From NCBI GenBank assembly GCA_020555865.1, contig JAJCJJ010000002.1, forward strand, positions 319,271 through 383,270: 64,000 bases of DNA, read 5' to 3'. The stretch's first letter is position 1; each line of letters starts with the position of its first letter. A model generated the notes under the pieces. That model was not told the DNA's origin. It saw nothing but the letters and a program-made list of their open reading frames with translations, and ran no database searches. Both the position numbers and the translations under genes were made by a program. The DNA comes from a bacterium 210917-DFI.7.65 (GTDB taxonomy: Bacteria > Bacillota > Clostridia > Oscillospirales > Oscillospiraceae). Of this stretch, positions 19,239 to 29,604 are shown piece by piece.

Positions 19239-20257
19239 TTCGCAGCCGCCTCCTTCTTCTCAGACTTTTCCGGCTTGACGAAACCGAAGCGGACAGGCTT
19301 GATATAGCGGTCAAGCAGCCACACAGTGCAGTTCATAATAATGATGGCGAAGCACACGCCTTCGGAATAGGTGCCGAAATAACGGATAAACACAGTGATC
19401 AGACCGCAGCCAATACCAAACACAATCTGGCCTCTGTGGGTAACGGGCGAAGATGCATAATCCGTCGCCATAAAGATGGCGCCCAGCATCACGCCGCCGC
19501 TGAGCACGTTGTACAGCGCCCAGCTCAAATGTTCCTGACCGCCCTGAGGGAACAAAAGCGTGATGATAAACACCGTCAGGATAAACGCCAAGGGAATGTG
19601 CAGGGTGATAACCTTGCGCCAGCACAGGTAAATACCGCCAATGATCAGCATCAAAGCAGATACTTCACCCAGGGAACCGCCGGTCTGGCCCATGAAGCAG
19701 TTCAGCAGCGTGGTGCCGTCGGGCATCAGGCCCTGGTGCAGAAAAGACAGCGGCGTGGCAGCGGTGATGCCGTCAATGGCTGCCTCCGTGGAAGCGCCCA
19801 CAGTCATATGGGATCCGCTGGCCACCCAGGTGCCCATGGTGCCGGCCCAGGAAAACAGGAACGCACGGGCGCCCAAAGCGGGGTTCATGAAGTTTTTGCC
19901 CAAACCGCCATACAGCTGCTTGACGATGATGATGGCGAACGCATCGCCGATTACAATCATCCAGTAGGGAATGCTGACCGGGCAGGTAAACGCCAGAAGC
20001 ATACCCGTAACCACCGCGGACAAATCGCCGATGGGCTGGGGCCGTTTCATAATTTTACAGTACAACCATTCAAAGAACACACACGCTGCCACAGACACCG
20101 CAGTGACCGTCAGCGCGCGGAACCCGAAAAAGTAGATCGCAGCCACCAACGCCGGGACCATGGCGATGATCACGTCCAGCATGATCGAGCGGACATCCTC
20201 ATTGCTGCGAATGTGGGGCGAAGAGGATGCCTTGAGGTTCAGTTTCGTATAATCCAT
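19235..20257 (-). CDS. rnfD: Rnf electron transport complex subunit D
   Basis: A 340-residue membrane subunit (RnfD/NqrB family) with about ten helices. Family motifs include SSPHIRSNEDVRSIMLDV at the N-terminus, AFLFSWAGTMGTW and the DGITAATPL segment where FMN is attached to Thr in homologues. The ATG at 20257 is chosen over an in-frame GTG at 20269 because the GTG touches the ribosome-binding site. Confidence 0.96.
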   Translation of the reverse strand: MDYTKLNLKASSSPHIRSNEDVRSIMLDVIIAMVPALVAAIYFFGFRALTVTAVSVAACVFFEWLYCKIMKRPQPIGDLSAVVTGMLLAFTCPVSIPYWMIVIGDAFAIIIVKQLYGGLGKNFMNPALGARAFLFSWAGTMGTWVASGSHMTVGASTEAAIDGITAATPLSFLHQGLMPDGTTLLNCFMGQTGGSLGEVSALMLIIGGIYLCWRKVITLHIPLAFILTVFIITLLFPQGGQEHLSWALYNVLSGGVMLGAIFMATDYASSPVTHRGQIVFGIGCGLITVFIRYFGTYSEGVCFAIIIMNCTVWLLDRYIKPVRFGFVKPEKSEKKEAAAK

Positions 20258-20275
20258 CTCTCTTAGCACCTCCGA

Positions 20276-21634
20276 TTACTTGGCTTCTGCCTTTTCGGCA
20301 GCTTCAGCGGCAGCCTTGGCAGCGGCGCGCTGATTGTTGATCTTCTGTTTGCCGGTACGGAAATTGTGCACCAGGTGCACACGGCCGGGGCAAATGTAGG
20401 AACAGGAGCCGCACTCAATGCAGTCAAACACATTGGCCGCTTCCAGCTCCTCCAGTCGGTTCTTACTGGCATACATATTCATAATCAGAGGCTCCAGGTG
20501 CATCGGGCACACCGTGACGCACTTGCCGCAGCGGATGCACACAGGATGTTCCACCGTTTTTTCTTCGTCGCCGGCAAAGGCCAGCAGCGCATTGGTCGCT
20601 TTGCCGATGGGTGCGTCCAGATTATACTGCGCATTGCCCATCATGGGGCCGCCCATCAAAATCTTGAAGGTGTTTTCCTTTACGCCGCCGCAGGCATCAA
20701 ACACGCACTTGAGCGGCGTACCCACACGGACCTCCAGGTTTTTCGGCTCGTTGGTACCCGACCCCGTCACCGTAACGATACGGCGGATCAGGGGCATGCC
20801 GGTGGTGACCGCGCGATAGATGGCAGCGGTAGTATCCACATTGAATACGGCGCATCCCACATCCGCGGGCAGCTTCCCTCCAGGCACCTGGCGGCCGGTA
20901 ACCGCCTGGATCATCTGCTTTTCTGCGCCCTGGGGATACCGGGTGTGCTGCACATCCACCACAATGTTGGACACACCTTCCTTGGCAATTTCATTGCGCA
21001 AAACTTCCACAGCATCCATTTTGTTGTCTTCGATGCCGATATGTACCGTTACGCCGAATGCCTGGGCCAGCAGCTTTGCGCCTCCGATAAGCTGCTCAGG
21101 CATTTCCAGCATAATGCGGTGATCGGACGTAATGTAGGGTTCGCATTCTGCTGCGTTGATGATCACCGTATCCACTTTGCCAAGACCGCCAAGGATCTTC
21201 ACATGGGTAGGGAACGTGGCGCCGCCGCAGCCGACGATACCAGCGTTTTTAACGATCTCCGCCAACTGCTCGCCGCTCAGAGATTCCGGATGCTCCACGG
21301 GTTTAACGTCCTCGGATAAGGTATCCTGATGGTCGTTTTGAATAACCACCGCCATACCATCCGTCCCGTTGAAATGCGGACGCAGCTCCACTGCAACGAC
21401 CGTGCCGGACACACTTGCGTGCACCGGCGACGATACAAACCCAGTGGCTTCGCCGATTTTTTGCCCCAGCTTCACGGTGTCGCCCACTGCAACAATCGGG
21501 GTGCAGGGCGCGCCGATATGGAGGGACATGGGAATCACGACTTCATCTGGTGCTTCCAGCTTTTCAATCGCTTTCCCACAGGTCGCGTCTTTCATCGGAT
21601 TGGGATGAACGCCGCCAAAAAATGCTTTTGCCAT
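20276..21634 (-). CDS. rnfC: Rnf electron transport complex subunit C
   Basis: A 452-residue NADH-binding subunit. It starts MAKAFFGGVHPNPMKDATCG. A biotinyl/SLBB-like N-terminal part is followed by the flavin/NADH fold with GIVGCGGATFPTHVK, and then two 4Fe-4S motifs (CIRCGKCVTVCPMHL and CIECGSCSYICPGR). The C-terminal tail is Ala/Glu/Lys-rich. GAGGTG six bases upstream supports the ATG at 21634. First gene of rnfCDGEAB, behind a strong promoter. Confidence 0.97.
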   Translation of the reverse strand: MAKAFFGGVHPNPMKDATCGKAIEKLEAPDEVVIPMSLHIGAPCTPIVAVGDTVKLGQKIGEATGFVSSPVHASVSGTVVAVELRPHFNGTDGMAVVIQNDHQDTLSEDVKPVEHPESLSGEQLAEIVKNAGIVGCGGATFPTHVKILGGLGKVDTVIINAAECEPYITSDHRIMLEMPEQLIGGAKLLAQAFGVTVHIGIEDNKMDAVEVLRNEIAKEGVSNIVVDVQHTRYPQGAEKQMIQAVTGRQVPGGKLPADVGCAVFNVDTTAAIYRAVTTGMPLIRRIVTVTGSGTNEPKNLEVRVGTPLKCVFDACGGVKENTFKILMGGPMMGNAQYNLDAPIGKATNALLAFAGDEEKTVEHPVCIRCGKCVTVCPMHLEPLIMNMYASKNRLEELEAANVFDCIECGSCSYICPGRVHLVHNFRTGKQKINNQRAAAKAAAEAAEKAEAK

Positions 21635-21692
21635 TGTTTTCACCTCATCTAACACCTGTGGGTAGCACTATACTACCCCATACTCGGTATCT

Positions 21693-21721
21693 ATAATATC
21701 GCTTTTTCCCGCGACTGGCAA
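21693..21721 (-). promoter_or_regulatory. Promoter of the rnf operon
   Basis: Reading the minus strand: -35 TTGCCA (21716-21721), a 17-base spacer and -10 TATTAT (21693-21698), about 60 bases before the rnfC start. The rest of the 430-base gap between rnfC and ilvB is AT-rich. Apart from this promoter, the ilv promoter and a weak 7-bp hairpin at 21836-21854, I see nothing in it; no T-box-like leader is visible. Confidence 0.75.
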
Positions 21722-21994
21722 GTCCTTCGACCGAAATTGATACATTTTTAACAATATTCAGGTATTTTTTTGGAATTTTTTGCTTTTATTACCCGGTTTC
21801 TCCAAAAATTTATTTCTTTTTTAAGGAAATCGTCTGTGCTCCCGTCCGGAGCACTGCTTCCCCTGTTTCCAAAAAATAATTCTGATTTTCCAAAAATTTT
21901 TAATATTTTTCTTAAAATATGCCCAAAATAATTGCCCCTTGTGAGAAATCACTAAATTTTTTTGCAAACAGCCCGTAATCTTGTGGTTTTGACA

Positions 21995-22023
21995 TTGACA
22001 AGAAAGTGCAAAAAAATTATAGT
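21995..22023 (+). promoter_or_regulatory. Promoter of ilvBNC
   Basis: A -35 TTGACA at 21995-22000, a 17-base spacer and -10 TATAGT at 22018-22023, a near-consensus sigma-A promoter 42 bases before the ilvB start. The short leader leaves no room for transcription attenuation. Confidence 0.88.
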
Positions 22024-22065
22024 GGAGAATACGAATATCCTACTTTAGGAAGGGTGAATCCAACT

Positions 22066-23778
22066 ATGAAAATGAAAGCTGCGCAGGTCGTGTGTGAATG
22101 CCTGCTTGAGCAGGGCGTCGACACGGTGTTCGGCTACCCTGGCGGCACGATCCTCAACATCTACGACGCGCTTTATGGATATGAAGGCAAAATCCGCCAT
22201 ATCCTGACCGCCCATGAGCAGGGCGCTTCCCACGCAGCCGACGGTTATGCCCGCTCCACCGGCAAGGTGGGCGTATGCTTCGCCACCTCCGGCCCCGGCG
22301 CCACCAACCTGACCACCGGTATTGCCACCGCTTATTACGATTCCTCTCCCGTCGTCTTCCTCACCGTCAACGTGCCTGAGCCGCTGATTGGAAAAGATAC
22401 GTTCCAGGAAGTAGACATCACCGGCATCACCATGCCCATCACCAAGGCCAATTTTCTGGTGCGCGACGCCGCTTCCCTGGCCGATACGCTGCGCACAGCC
22501 TTCGCCATTGCCCGCAGCGGCCGTCCCGGCCCTGTGCTGATTGATATTCTCAAAAATGTAACCGCTGAAGAGGTGGATTACAAATTCCTTCCGCTGAGCG
22601 AACATGTGAACCACGGCCGTCTGAAAGAAATGATGGACATCGCTTCCCACGATCTCACCAGCCGCGAGCGCGAACCGGATCAGGAGGATGTGGACAAGCT
22701 GCTGGAAATGATTGAGCACGCACAAAAGCCCGTGGTACTCTGCGGCGGCGGTGTGATCCGCTCTGAGGGCGCCGTGCCGGAATTCCGCAAATTTTTCCAA
22801 ACGCTGAATACCCCGGTGATCTCCACCATGATGGGCGGCGGCGCGTGCCCCGGCAACCATCCCCTGTTTGCCGGCATGGTGGGCATGCACGGCACCCATG
22901 CGGCCAACATCGCCGTATCCCGCTGCGACCTGCTGATCGCCGTGGGCTGCCGCTTCTCCGACCGCGTGGCCTTGTCACCTCGTCATTTTGCTCCCAACGC
23001 CAAAATCGTACATATTGATATTGATCGCGCTGAGATTGATAAAAATGTCCTCACCGACCACCACATCATCGGCGACGCCCGCCGCGTACTGGAAATGCTG
23101 AATGAAAAGCTGACCGCCCACGACTATCCCGAATGGAAAGAATATGTCTTCTCCAACAAAGAAGTGGAACTGCAGCCGATCCCAGGTAAACTCCTGCCCA
23201 AGGAAGTGCTCGACAGCATCACCCGCCTGACCGATGGGGACGCCATTATGGCCACCGACGTGGGCCAGCATCAGATGTGGGTAGCGCAGTATTTTCATTT
23301 CAACCGTCCCGGCCAGCTCATCACTTCCGGCGGATTTGGCACTATGGGCTTCGGCCTGGGTGCCGCTATGGGCGCTAAAATCGGCAACCCCGGCAAAGTG
23401 GTTGTCCATGCCACCGGCGACGGCTCATTCCGTATGAACTGCAATGAACTGGCTACTGTGCAGCACTACGGCCTGCCCATTATCACAGTACTGTTCAACA
23501 ACCAGACCCTCGGCATGGTCCGCCAGTGGCAGACGCTGATGTACGACAAACACTATTCCCAAACCACGCTGGATCGCGGCCCTGACTTTGTCAAGCTGGC
23601 CGAGGCCTATGATATTGACGGCTACCGCGTCAGCAACATCGGAGACTTTGAGGCCGCTTTCCAAAAGGCCCTCTCCTCCGGCAAAGCCAGCCTGATCGAA
23701 TGCGCCATCGATATCGACGAAATGGTGCATCCCATGGTGCCCGGCGGAAAGCCCAACACGGACTTCCTGCTGGATTAA
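22066..23778 (+). CDS. ilvB: Acetolactate synthase, large subunit
   Basis: A 570-residue ThDP-dependent acetohydroxyacid synthase catalysing the first common step of branched-chain amino acid synthesis. Visible parts: the N-terminal ThDP half with FGYPGGTILNIYDAL and the catalytic Glu in TAHEQGASHAADGYAR, a central FAD-binding-like domain, and the C-terminal pyrophosphate domain with GDGSFRMNCNEL. The ATG at 22066 follows AGGAAGGGTG; an earlier in-frame ATG at 22006 lies upstream of the -10 box and is excluded. First gene of ilvBNC. Confidence 0.97.
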   Translation: MKMKAAQVVCECLLEQGVDTVFGYPGGTILNIYDALYGYEGKIRHILTAHEQGASHAADGYARSTGKVGVCFATSGPGATNLTTGIATAYYDSSPVVFLTVNVPEPLIGKDTFQEVDITGITMPITKANFLVRDAASLADTLRTAFAIARSGRPGPVLIDILKNVTAEEVDYKFLPLSEHVNHGRLKEMMDIASHDLTSREREPDQEDVDKLLEMIEHAQKPVVLCGGGVIRSEGAVPEFRKFFQTLNTPVISTMMGGGACPGNHPLFAGMVGMHGTHAANIAVSRCDLLIAVGCRFSDRVALSPRHFAPNAKIVHIDIDRAEIDKNVLTDHHIIGDARRVLEMLNEKLTAHDYPEWKEYVFSNKEVELQPIPGKLLPKEVLDSITRLTDGDAIMATDVGQHQMWVAQYFHFNRPGQLITSGGFGTMGFGLGAAMGAKIGNPGKVVVHATGDGSFRMNCNELATVQHYGLPIITVLFNNQTLGMVRQWQTLMYDKHYSQTTLDRGPDFVKLAEAYDIDGYRVSNIGDFEAAFQKALSSGKASLIECAIDIDEMVHPMVPGGKPNTDFLLD

Positions 23779-23797
23779 CGGAAAGGAGCGATGATCC

Positions 23798-25379
<1,582 letters not shown>

Positions 25380-25397
25380 TTCCCTTCAAATGCTACA

Positions 25398-25430
25398 AAC
25401 CGGCCCACTGCATTGCAGCGAGCCGGTTTT
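25398..25430 (+). terminator. Probable terminator of ilvBNC
   Basis: A 7-bp stem AACCGGC / GCCGGTT (25398-25404 and 25422-25428) with a long loop followed by a short T run, 18 bases after ilvC. The stem is short, so read-through to ccdA is possible. Confidence 0.5.
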
Positions 25431-25464
25431 CCTCTCCCCAATCTGCGAAAGGAACACTGTCTCC

Positions 25465-26127
25465 ATGCAATATCTGATCGTTTTTCTCGAGGGTATCATC
25501 ACCTTTATCTCCCCCTGCCTGCTGCCGATGCTTCCAATTTACGTCTCTTATTTTGCTGGCAGCGAGGCCCAAGACACACAAAAAACACTGCTCCACGCCT
25601 TTGGCTTTGTACTGGGATTCACTTTGGTGTTCATGGCGCTGGGGGCGCTGGCCGGTACCCTAGGCAGTTTCCTGACTGCCTACCAGAACGTTGTCAACCT
25701 TGTCTGCGGCCTGATCGTGATCTTTTTTGGCCTGCATTTTCTGGGCGTATTTCAGCTGAACCTGTTCCGGGGCAGCCGCAAAGCCATCCGCACCCGTAAC
25801 CTGGGCTTTTTCTCCGCCATGGTGCTTGGTTTCATCTTCTCTCTGGGCTGGACACCCTGCGTGGGGGCTTTCCTCGGCAGTGCACTGATGCTGGCCTCCC
25901 AGCAGGGGCATGTGCTCAGCGGTATGCTGATGCTACTAATCTATTCCCTGGGCCTGGGATTGCCGTTTCTGATCAGCGCCGTGCTGATCGACCGGCTCAA
26001 ATCTGCTTTTGACTGGATCAAAAGCCACTATGCCATAATCCAACTATTCAGCGGCAGTTTCCTGATCCTGGTGGGCGTGCTCATGGCCACCGGACTGTTG
26101 GGCCGCCTGCTCACACTTTTATCGTAA
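25465..26127 (+). CDS. ccdA: CcdA/DsbD-type thiol-disulfide membrane transporter
   Basis: A 220-residue six-helix protein carrying reducing equivalents across the membrane. The two conserved cysteines are visible in FISPCLLPMLP (helix 1) and GWTPCVGAFLG (helix 4). The ATG at 25465 matches the family N-terminus MQYLIVFLEGIITFISPCLL. A TlpA-like thioredoxin follows 15 bases later and is the obvious extracytoplasmic partner. Confidence 0.93.
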   Translation: MQYLIVFLEGIITFISPCLLPMLPIYVSYFAGSEAQDTQKTLLHAFGFVLGFTLVFMALGALAGTLGSFLTAYQNVVNLVCGLIVIFFGLHFLGVFQLNLFRGSRKAIRTRNLGFFSAMVLGFIFSLGWTPCVGAFLGSALMLASQQGHVLSGMLMLLIYSLGLGLPFLISAVLIDRLKSAFDWIKSHYAIIQLFSGSFLILVGVLMATGLLGRLLTLLS

Positions 26128-26142
26128 ACGGAGGAAGTTTTC

Positions 26143-26703
26143 TTGAAACAGCATAAAACAATTTGGATTATTCTGCTTCTGGCCGCCCTGCTCCTCGGCG
26201 CTTCTGTGCTGTACACCCAGCTCGCTCCCTCCAGCGGCGCACTGGCTCCCACGTCCGCGCCCGAAAGCGACAGTGCAACACCGGAGCCTATCGCTGCACC
26301 CGATTTTACGGCATACGATCTTGACGGCAACGCCGTACAACTGTCCGATTTTGCCGGTTCCCCGATTGTGCTGAACTTCTGGGCCAGCTGGTGCGGTCCC
26401 TGCAAGAGCGAAATGGGCGTCTTCCAGAAAGCCTATGATACATGGGGTGATGAGGTTCAGTTTGTTATGGTCAATATGACCGGCGGACGGGAAACCCTCG
26501 AAAGCGCGTCCGCCTATGTGACCGAACAGGGATTCACTTTCCCTGTCCTCTACGACACGGACGCCGATGCCGCCGTCACCTACGGCGTGCGCACACTGCC
26601 CACCACCTATTTTATCGACGCCGACGGCTTCCTCATTGCTCAAGGCCGATCTGCTCTGGACGAGGAAACATTGCATGCCGGCATCGACATGATCCTGTCT
26701 TGA
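26143..26703 (+). CDS. Membrane-anchored TlpA/ResA-like thioredoxin (TTG start)
   Basis: A 186-residue protein with an N-terminal transmembrane anchor (about residues 7-25), a Pro/Ala/Ser-rich linker and a redoxin domain. The active site is WASWCGPCK and the cis-Pro loop is TLPTTYFID. It starts at TTG 26143, eight bases after GGAGG; no ATG is available nearby. Paired with CcdA, it forms a complete system for reducing extracytoplasmic disulfides. Confidence 0.93.
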   Translation: MKQHKTIWIILLLAALLLGASVLYTQLAPSSGALAPTSAPESDSATPEPIAAPDFTAYDLDGNAVQLSDFAGSPIVLNFWASWCGPCKSEMGVFQKAYDTWGDEVQFVMVNMTGGRETLESASAYVTEQGFTFPVLYDTDADAAVTYGVRTLPTTYFIDADGFLIAQGRSALDEETLHAGIDMILS

Positions 26704-26712
26704 GCCACACCG

Positions 26713-26760
26713 AAAACAGCGCCGTATTTTCCCGAACAGGAAAAGCACGGCGCTGTTTTT
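26713..26760. terminator. Bidirectional terminator
   Basis: A 12-bp stem (26713-26724 with 26748-26759) with A4 and T5 flanks serves the thioredoxin gene on the plus strand and the converging XRE gene on the minus strand. Confidence 0.85.
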
Positions 26761-27514
26761 ATTCATATTTTTTCGCCGCATACACCACCGGCACAAAAAA
26801 GCCCAGCACCGCAATCAGAGACAGAGGAAGCCAGCCCAGCGGCGGCAGGAACGCACGCAGCATCAGACAGAGCAGCGGAAACCCCACCGGCGTCCCTATC
26901 AGCCACAAACGGCAGGTGCGGATAATATGAGGCCAGTTACGGTTATTCAGCGCAATGCCCGCCAAATTCATACGGAATATTCCGTCGCTGTAACTGGTGA
27001 TCCGGTTTTCATCATAATAGGCCGGCAGCACATCCCGGATCCCGAAGCACAGATACGCGCCAAACCCCAGACACAACCCTTCCACCAGCAGCACGCCGCC
27101 GAATACCGCCGGATCTGGAGCGCACAGAAGCAATACCGCCATTCCCAATACTGCCAGCGGCAAGCACAACCACCAGCGCCGTTTCCATTTTTGCCGTTCT
27201 TCCTGCCGCCGCTGCTGTTCCCCGGCCGAGAGGCGGACCGCCCCCTCCACCAGCATTTCCACCTCCCGCTGCGCCAGCGGCGCATCCGATTCCAGGCGTT
27301 CGCCCCGCAGCAGCTCTGTCACGCTGACGCCCAGCGTTTCCGCCAGTGGAATCAGCAGCGCTGTGTCCGGCATACTCACCCGACGCTCCCACTTGCTGAC
27401 CGCTTTATCCGTCACATGCAGGCGCTCCGCCAATTCTTTCTGCGTCCATCCTTTTTCCCGGCGCAGCGCCGCCACAAAGGAGCCAAGGTTTTTCTCCCGC
27501 CGTTCCTCTTCCAT
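26759..27514 (-). CDS. XRE-family regulator with membrane domain
   Basis: A 251-residue protein. Residues about 8-65 form a Cro/C1 helix-turn-helix (WTQKELAERLHVTDKAVSKW). A charged linker and then about four transmembrane helices (about residues 110-245) follow. Such HTH-membrane fusions are common in clostridia and probably sense the envelope, but the signal is unknown. Single gene; the stop lies inside the bidirectional terminator. Confidence 0.85.
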   Translation of the reverse strand: MEEERREKNLGSFVAALRREKGWTQKELAERLHVTDKAVSKWERRVSMPDTALLIPLAETLGVSVTELLRGERLESDAPLAQREVEMLVEGAVRLSAGEQQRRQEERQKWKRRWWLCLPLAVLGMAVLLLCAPDPAVFGGVLLVEGLCLGFGAYLCFGIRDVLPAYYDENRITSYSDGIFRMNLAGIALNNRNWPHIIRTCRLWLIGTPVGFPLLCLMLRAFLPPLGWLPLSLIAVLGFFVPVVYAAKKYE

Positions 27515-27671
27515 CGTGTCCTCACCTCACCGCTCATGGTAAAACTGCACCGCAAAAATGTCAATCGACCGGCGGTAGAACCGTCGGTTTCCACTGCACC
27601 GCAGCCAGGCATACAGCAGAAAAGCGCGCCTGTGCGGCTAACGCCGCGCCCAAGCGCGCTTTTTCTTTCCA

Positions 27672-28034
27672 TCAAATCAGCCGGCTGCCCAGGGACACCC
27701 CGAAACGGAACGCATAACCTGTGCTCAACAGAAACAGGCACACAATACCATATCCAAAGCAGACCCCGGTGACCAGCCGCCGCAGATTCGTACTTTCATA
27801 CCGCGTGGCTGCTTGCACGCCGCCGTCTATAAGCATCGGCACCAGTAAAAGGGCCAACACACCCAGGCCGGGATGAAAAACGGCATAGCTCAACGCTGCC
27901 GCCGCACCCCCGACCAGCTCGCCGGTGCAACGGGCGCACAGTGGAAAACGCTTCCCTTTCCAGTGAAAAGACCGATCGTCCCTGCAATGGCAACCAAACA
28001 GCATCGGCAAAACGCGGTACAGCCAGGGAATCAT
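27672..28034 (-). CDS. DUF2085 membrane protein
   Basis: A 120-residue membrane protein. The N-terminal motif CHCRDDRSFHWKGKRFPLCARCTGE, with its Cys/His spacing, is the hallmark of the DUF2085 family; three helices follow. Function unknown. It starts six bases after the stop of the zinc-ribbon protein and is probably cotranscribed with it. Confidence 0.8.
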   Translation of the reverse strand: MIPWLYRVLPMLFGCHCRDDRSFHWKGKRFPLCARCTGELVGGAAAALSYAVFHPGLGVLALLLVPMLIDGGVQAATRYESTNLRRLVTGVCFGYGIVCLFLLSTGYAFRFGVSLGSRLI

Positions 28035-28040
28035 GCCCGA

Positions 28041-28421
28041 TTAATACATCATGGCACTGCCCAAGCCTACGAGAATGACAAGCGCATACCAGATCACGCC
28101 GACAATCACCGAAATCAATGCGCCGACACCTGCGACTTTTGCCGTTCTGGGCTTCTGATCTTTCCACACCAGGAATAGGATCAAGCCTACAATCGGGATA
28201 CAAAAACCCAAGACGCCCCAGCCGATACTGCCGCTGTCGTTCACCGGTGGCTGACTCTGATAGGAATTCTGCTGCACCCAGTCCACACTAGAAGCCGGGG
28301 GCGGCGTCTGCTGTGCGCTCTCCGGATTGGACTGCTGCGCTTCATTCTGAGCCGCGCCACACTTGGGGCAAAACGCTGCGCCCTCTTCCAGTTCCGCGCC
28401 GCACTGTTTACAATATGCCAT
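28041..28421 (-). CDS. Zinc-ribbon membrane protein
   Basis: A 126-residue protein. An N-terminal zinc ribbon with CKQCGAELEEGAAFCPKCG (residues about 4-22) is followed by a Gln/Pro/Ser-rich linker and two transmembrane helices at the C-terminus. The ATG at 28421 follows GGAGGAGG. The architecture is widespread and function is unknown. First gene of a two-gene unit with the DUF2085 protein. Confidence 0.8.
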   Translation of the reverse strand: MAYCKQCGAELEEGAAFCPKCGAAQNEAQQSNPESAQQTPPPASSVDWVQQNSYQSQPPVNDSGSIGWGVLGFCIPIVGLILFLVWKDQKPRTAKVAGVGALISVIVGVIWYALVILVGLGSAMMY

Positions 28422-28703
28422 AAAAAGTTCCTCCTCCGTTTCCAAATCATATCATGATAGAACTATATAAATTTATTATACCATACTTCCTGACATTCTG
28501 CAAGATTTGACAAAAAATCTCTCTTTTTACATTTGGACTGGTGGTTTTTAACTCCGTCGATTTCAGCAAACATTGATATGAATAAAAAAATATGATAAAG
28601 TAACCAAAAGATGCATTATGAAGTGAATAAATGGAAAAATCATCTGTTTTGTAAAGATACAGCTCCCGTTCAAAAGGATTGAAAATCAAAAAGGAGAAGT
28701 TGA

Positions 28704-29450
28704 ATGGTACAAATAAAAACGAAGGGAATCAGTTCATTTTCCCTACATATTCTGGCAATGATACTGATGCTGTGCGACCATCTTTGGGCTACACTGTTCC
28801 CTGCCCAAGAGTGGATGACCTGTATTGGAAGAGTTGCCTTCCCTATTTTTGCTTTTATGATAGTGGAAGGTTTTTTTCATACAGCCAATGTCCGCAAGTA
28901 TATAAGCAGATTGTTTATTTTTGCTATCGTCTCTGAAATTCCGTTTAATCTGATCTATGGAAGCTCGCCAATCTATCCGTTCCACCAAAATGTTCTTTGG
29001 ACTTTTTTGATTGCATTATTATCCATAACCCTAATAGAAAAAGCAAAAGTAAAAGGAAAATGGTGGTTAACATGGCCAGCCATCGTGATAACCGCGCTGA
29101 TTGATTATCTTCTTGGGGCAATTGCAATGGTTGACTATTTTGGTGCAGGTGTGTTGACTGTTCTGGTATTTTATATCTTCCGCGAAAAGAAATGGTGGTG
29201 CTTTCTTGGACAGTTTATATGCTTAGCTCTATTAAATATCAAGGTAATTGGCAGTTATTTCTATTCTATATCCCTTGCCGGATATGAATTCCAAATCGTA
29301 CAGCAGAGCTTTGCGTTGCTTTCGTTAATTCCCATCTGGCTTTATCGTGGCAAACAGGGGTATCATTCCAAATGGTTCCAATATGCTTGCTATGCTTTTT
29401 ACCCTGCCCATTTATTGCTGTTATATTTGATATGGCAATATATGATATAA
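28704..29450 (+). CDS. TraX family membrane protein
   Basis: A 248-residue protein with about eight transmembrane helices. The start SSFSLHILAMILMLCDHLWA and the segment GRVAFPIFAFMIVEGFFHT are characteristic of the TraX family, named after F-pilin acetylase but found in many Firmicutes outside conjugation loci. The gene is clearly AT-richer than its neighbours and stands alone on the plus strand, suggesting acquisition. Its real substrate is unknown. Confidence 0.82.
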   Translation: MVQIKTKGISSFSLHILAMILMLCDHLWATLFPAQEWMTCIGRVAFPIFAFMIVEGFFHTANVRKYISRLFIFAIVSEIPFNLIYGSSPIYPFHQNVLWTFLIALLSITLIEKAKVKGKWWLTWPAIVITALIDYLLGAIAMVDYFGAGVLTVLVFYIFREKKWWCFLGQFICLALLNIKVIGSYFYSISLAGYEFQIVQQSFALLSLIPIWLYRGKQGYHSKWFQYACYAFYPAHLLLLYLIWQYMI

Positions 29451-29472
29451 GCTAATAGCTTTGAATTCACAA

Positions 29473-29507
29473 AACATCCTCCTTTCATTTAATGGAAGGA
29501 GGATGTT
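29473..29507 (+). terminator. Hairpin after the TraX-like gene
   Basis: A 12-bp perfect stem (29473-29484 with 29496-29507) with an 11-base loop lies 22 bases after the stop. It lacks a clear T tract, so it may be a weak terminator or mRNA-end stabiliser. The rest of the gap to 29605 shows nothing recognisable. Confidence 0.5.
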
Positions 29508-29604
29508 CACATATCCTAAATCAGTCCAAAGGGTAAAAGGGAACAAAAACATCGCAAAAAAGATTCGGCTTGCTCGGAACAAAGCGCCGCAGTTGAGCCA
29601 GTTA

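Noticed and set aside
21722..21994. T-box or leucine-type attenuator before ilvB
   Set aside because: The consensus promoter lies only 42 bases before ilvB, leaving no leader, and no T-box sequence is visible upstream.
28704..29450. TraX-like gene as evidence of a conjugative element
   Set aside because: No relaxase, coupling protein or other transfer genes are near; TraX homologues are common outside plasmids.
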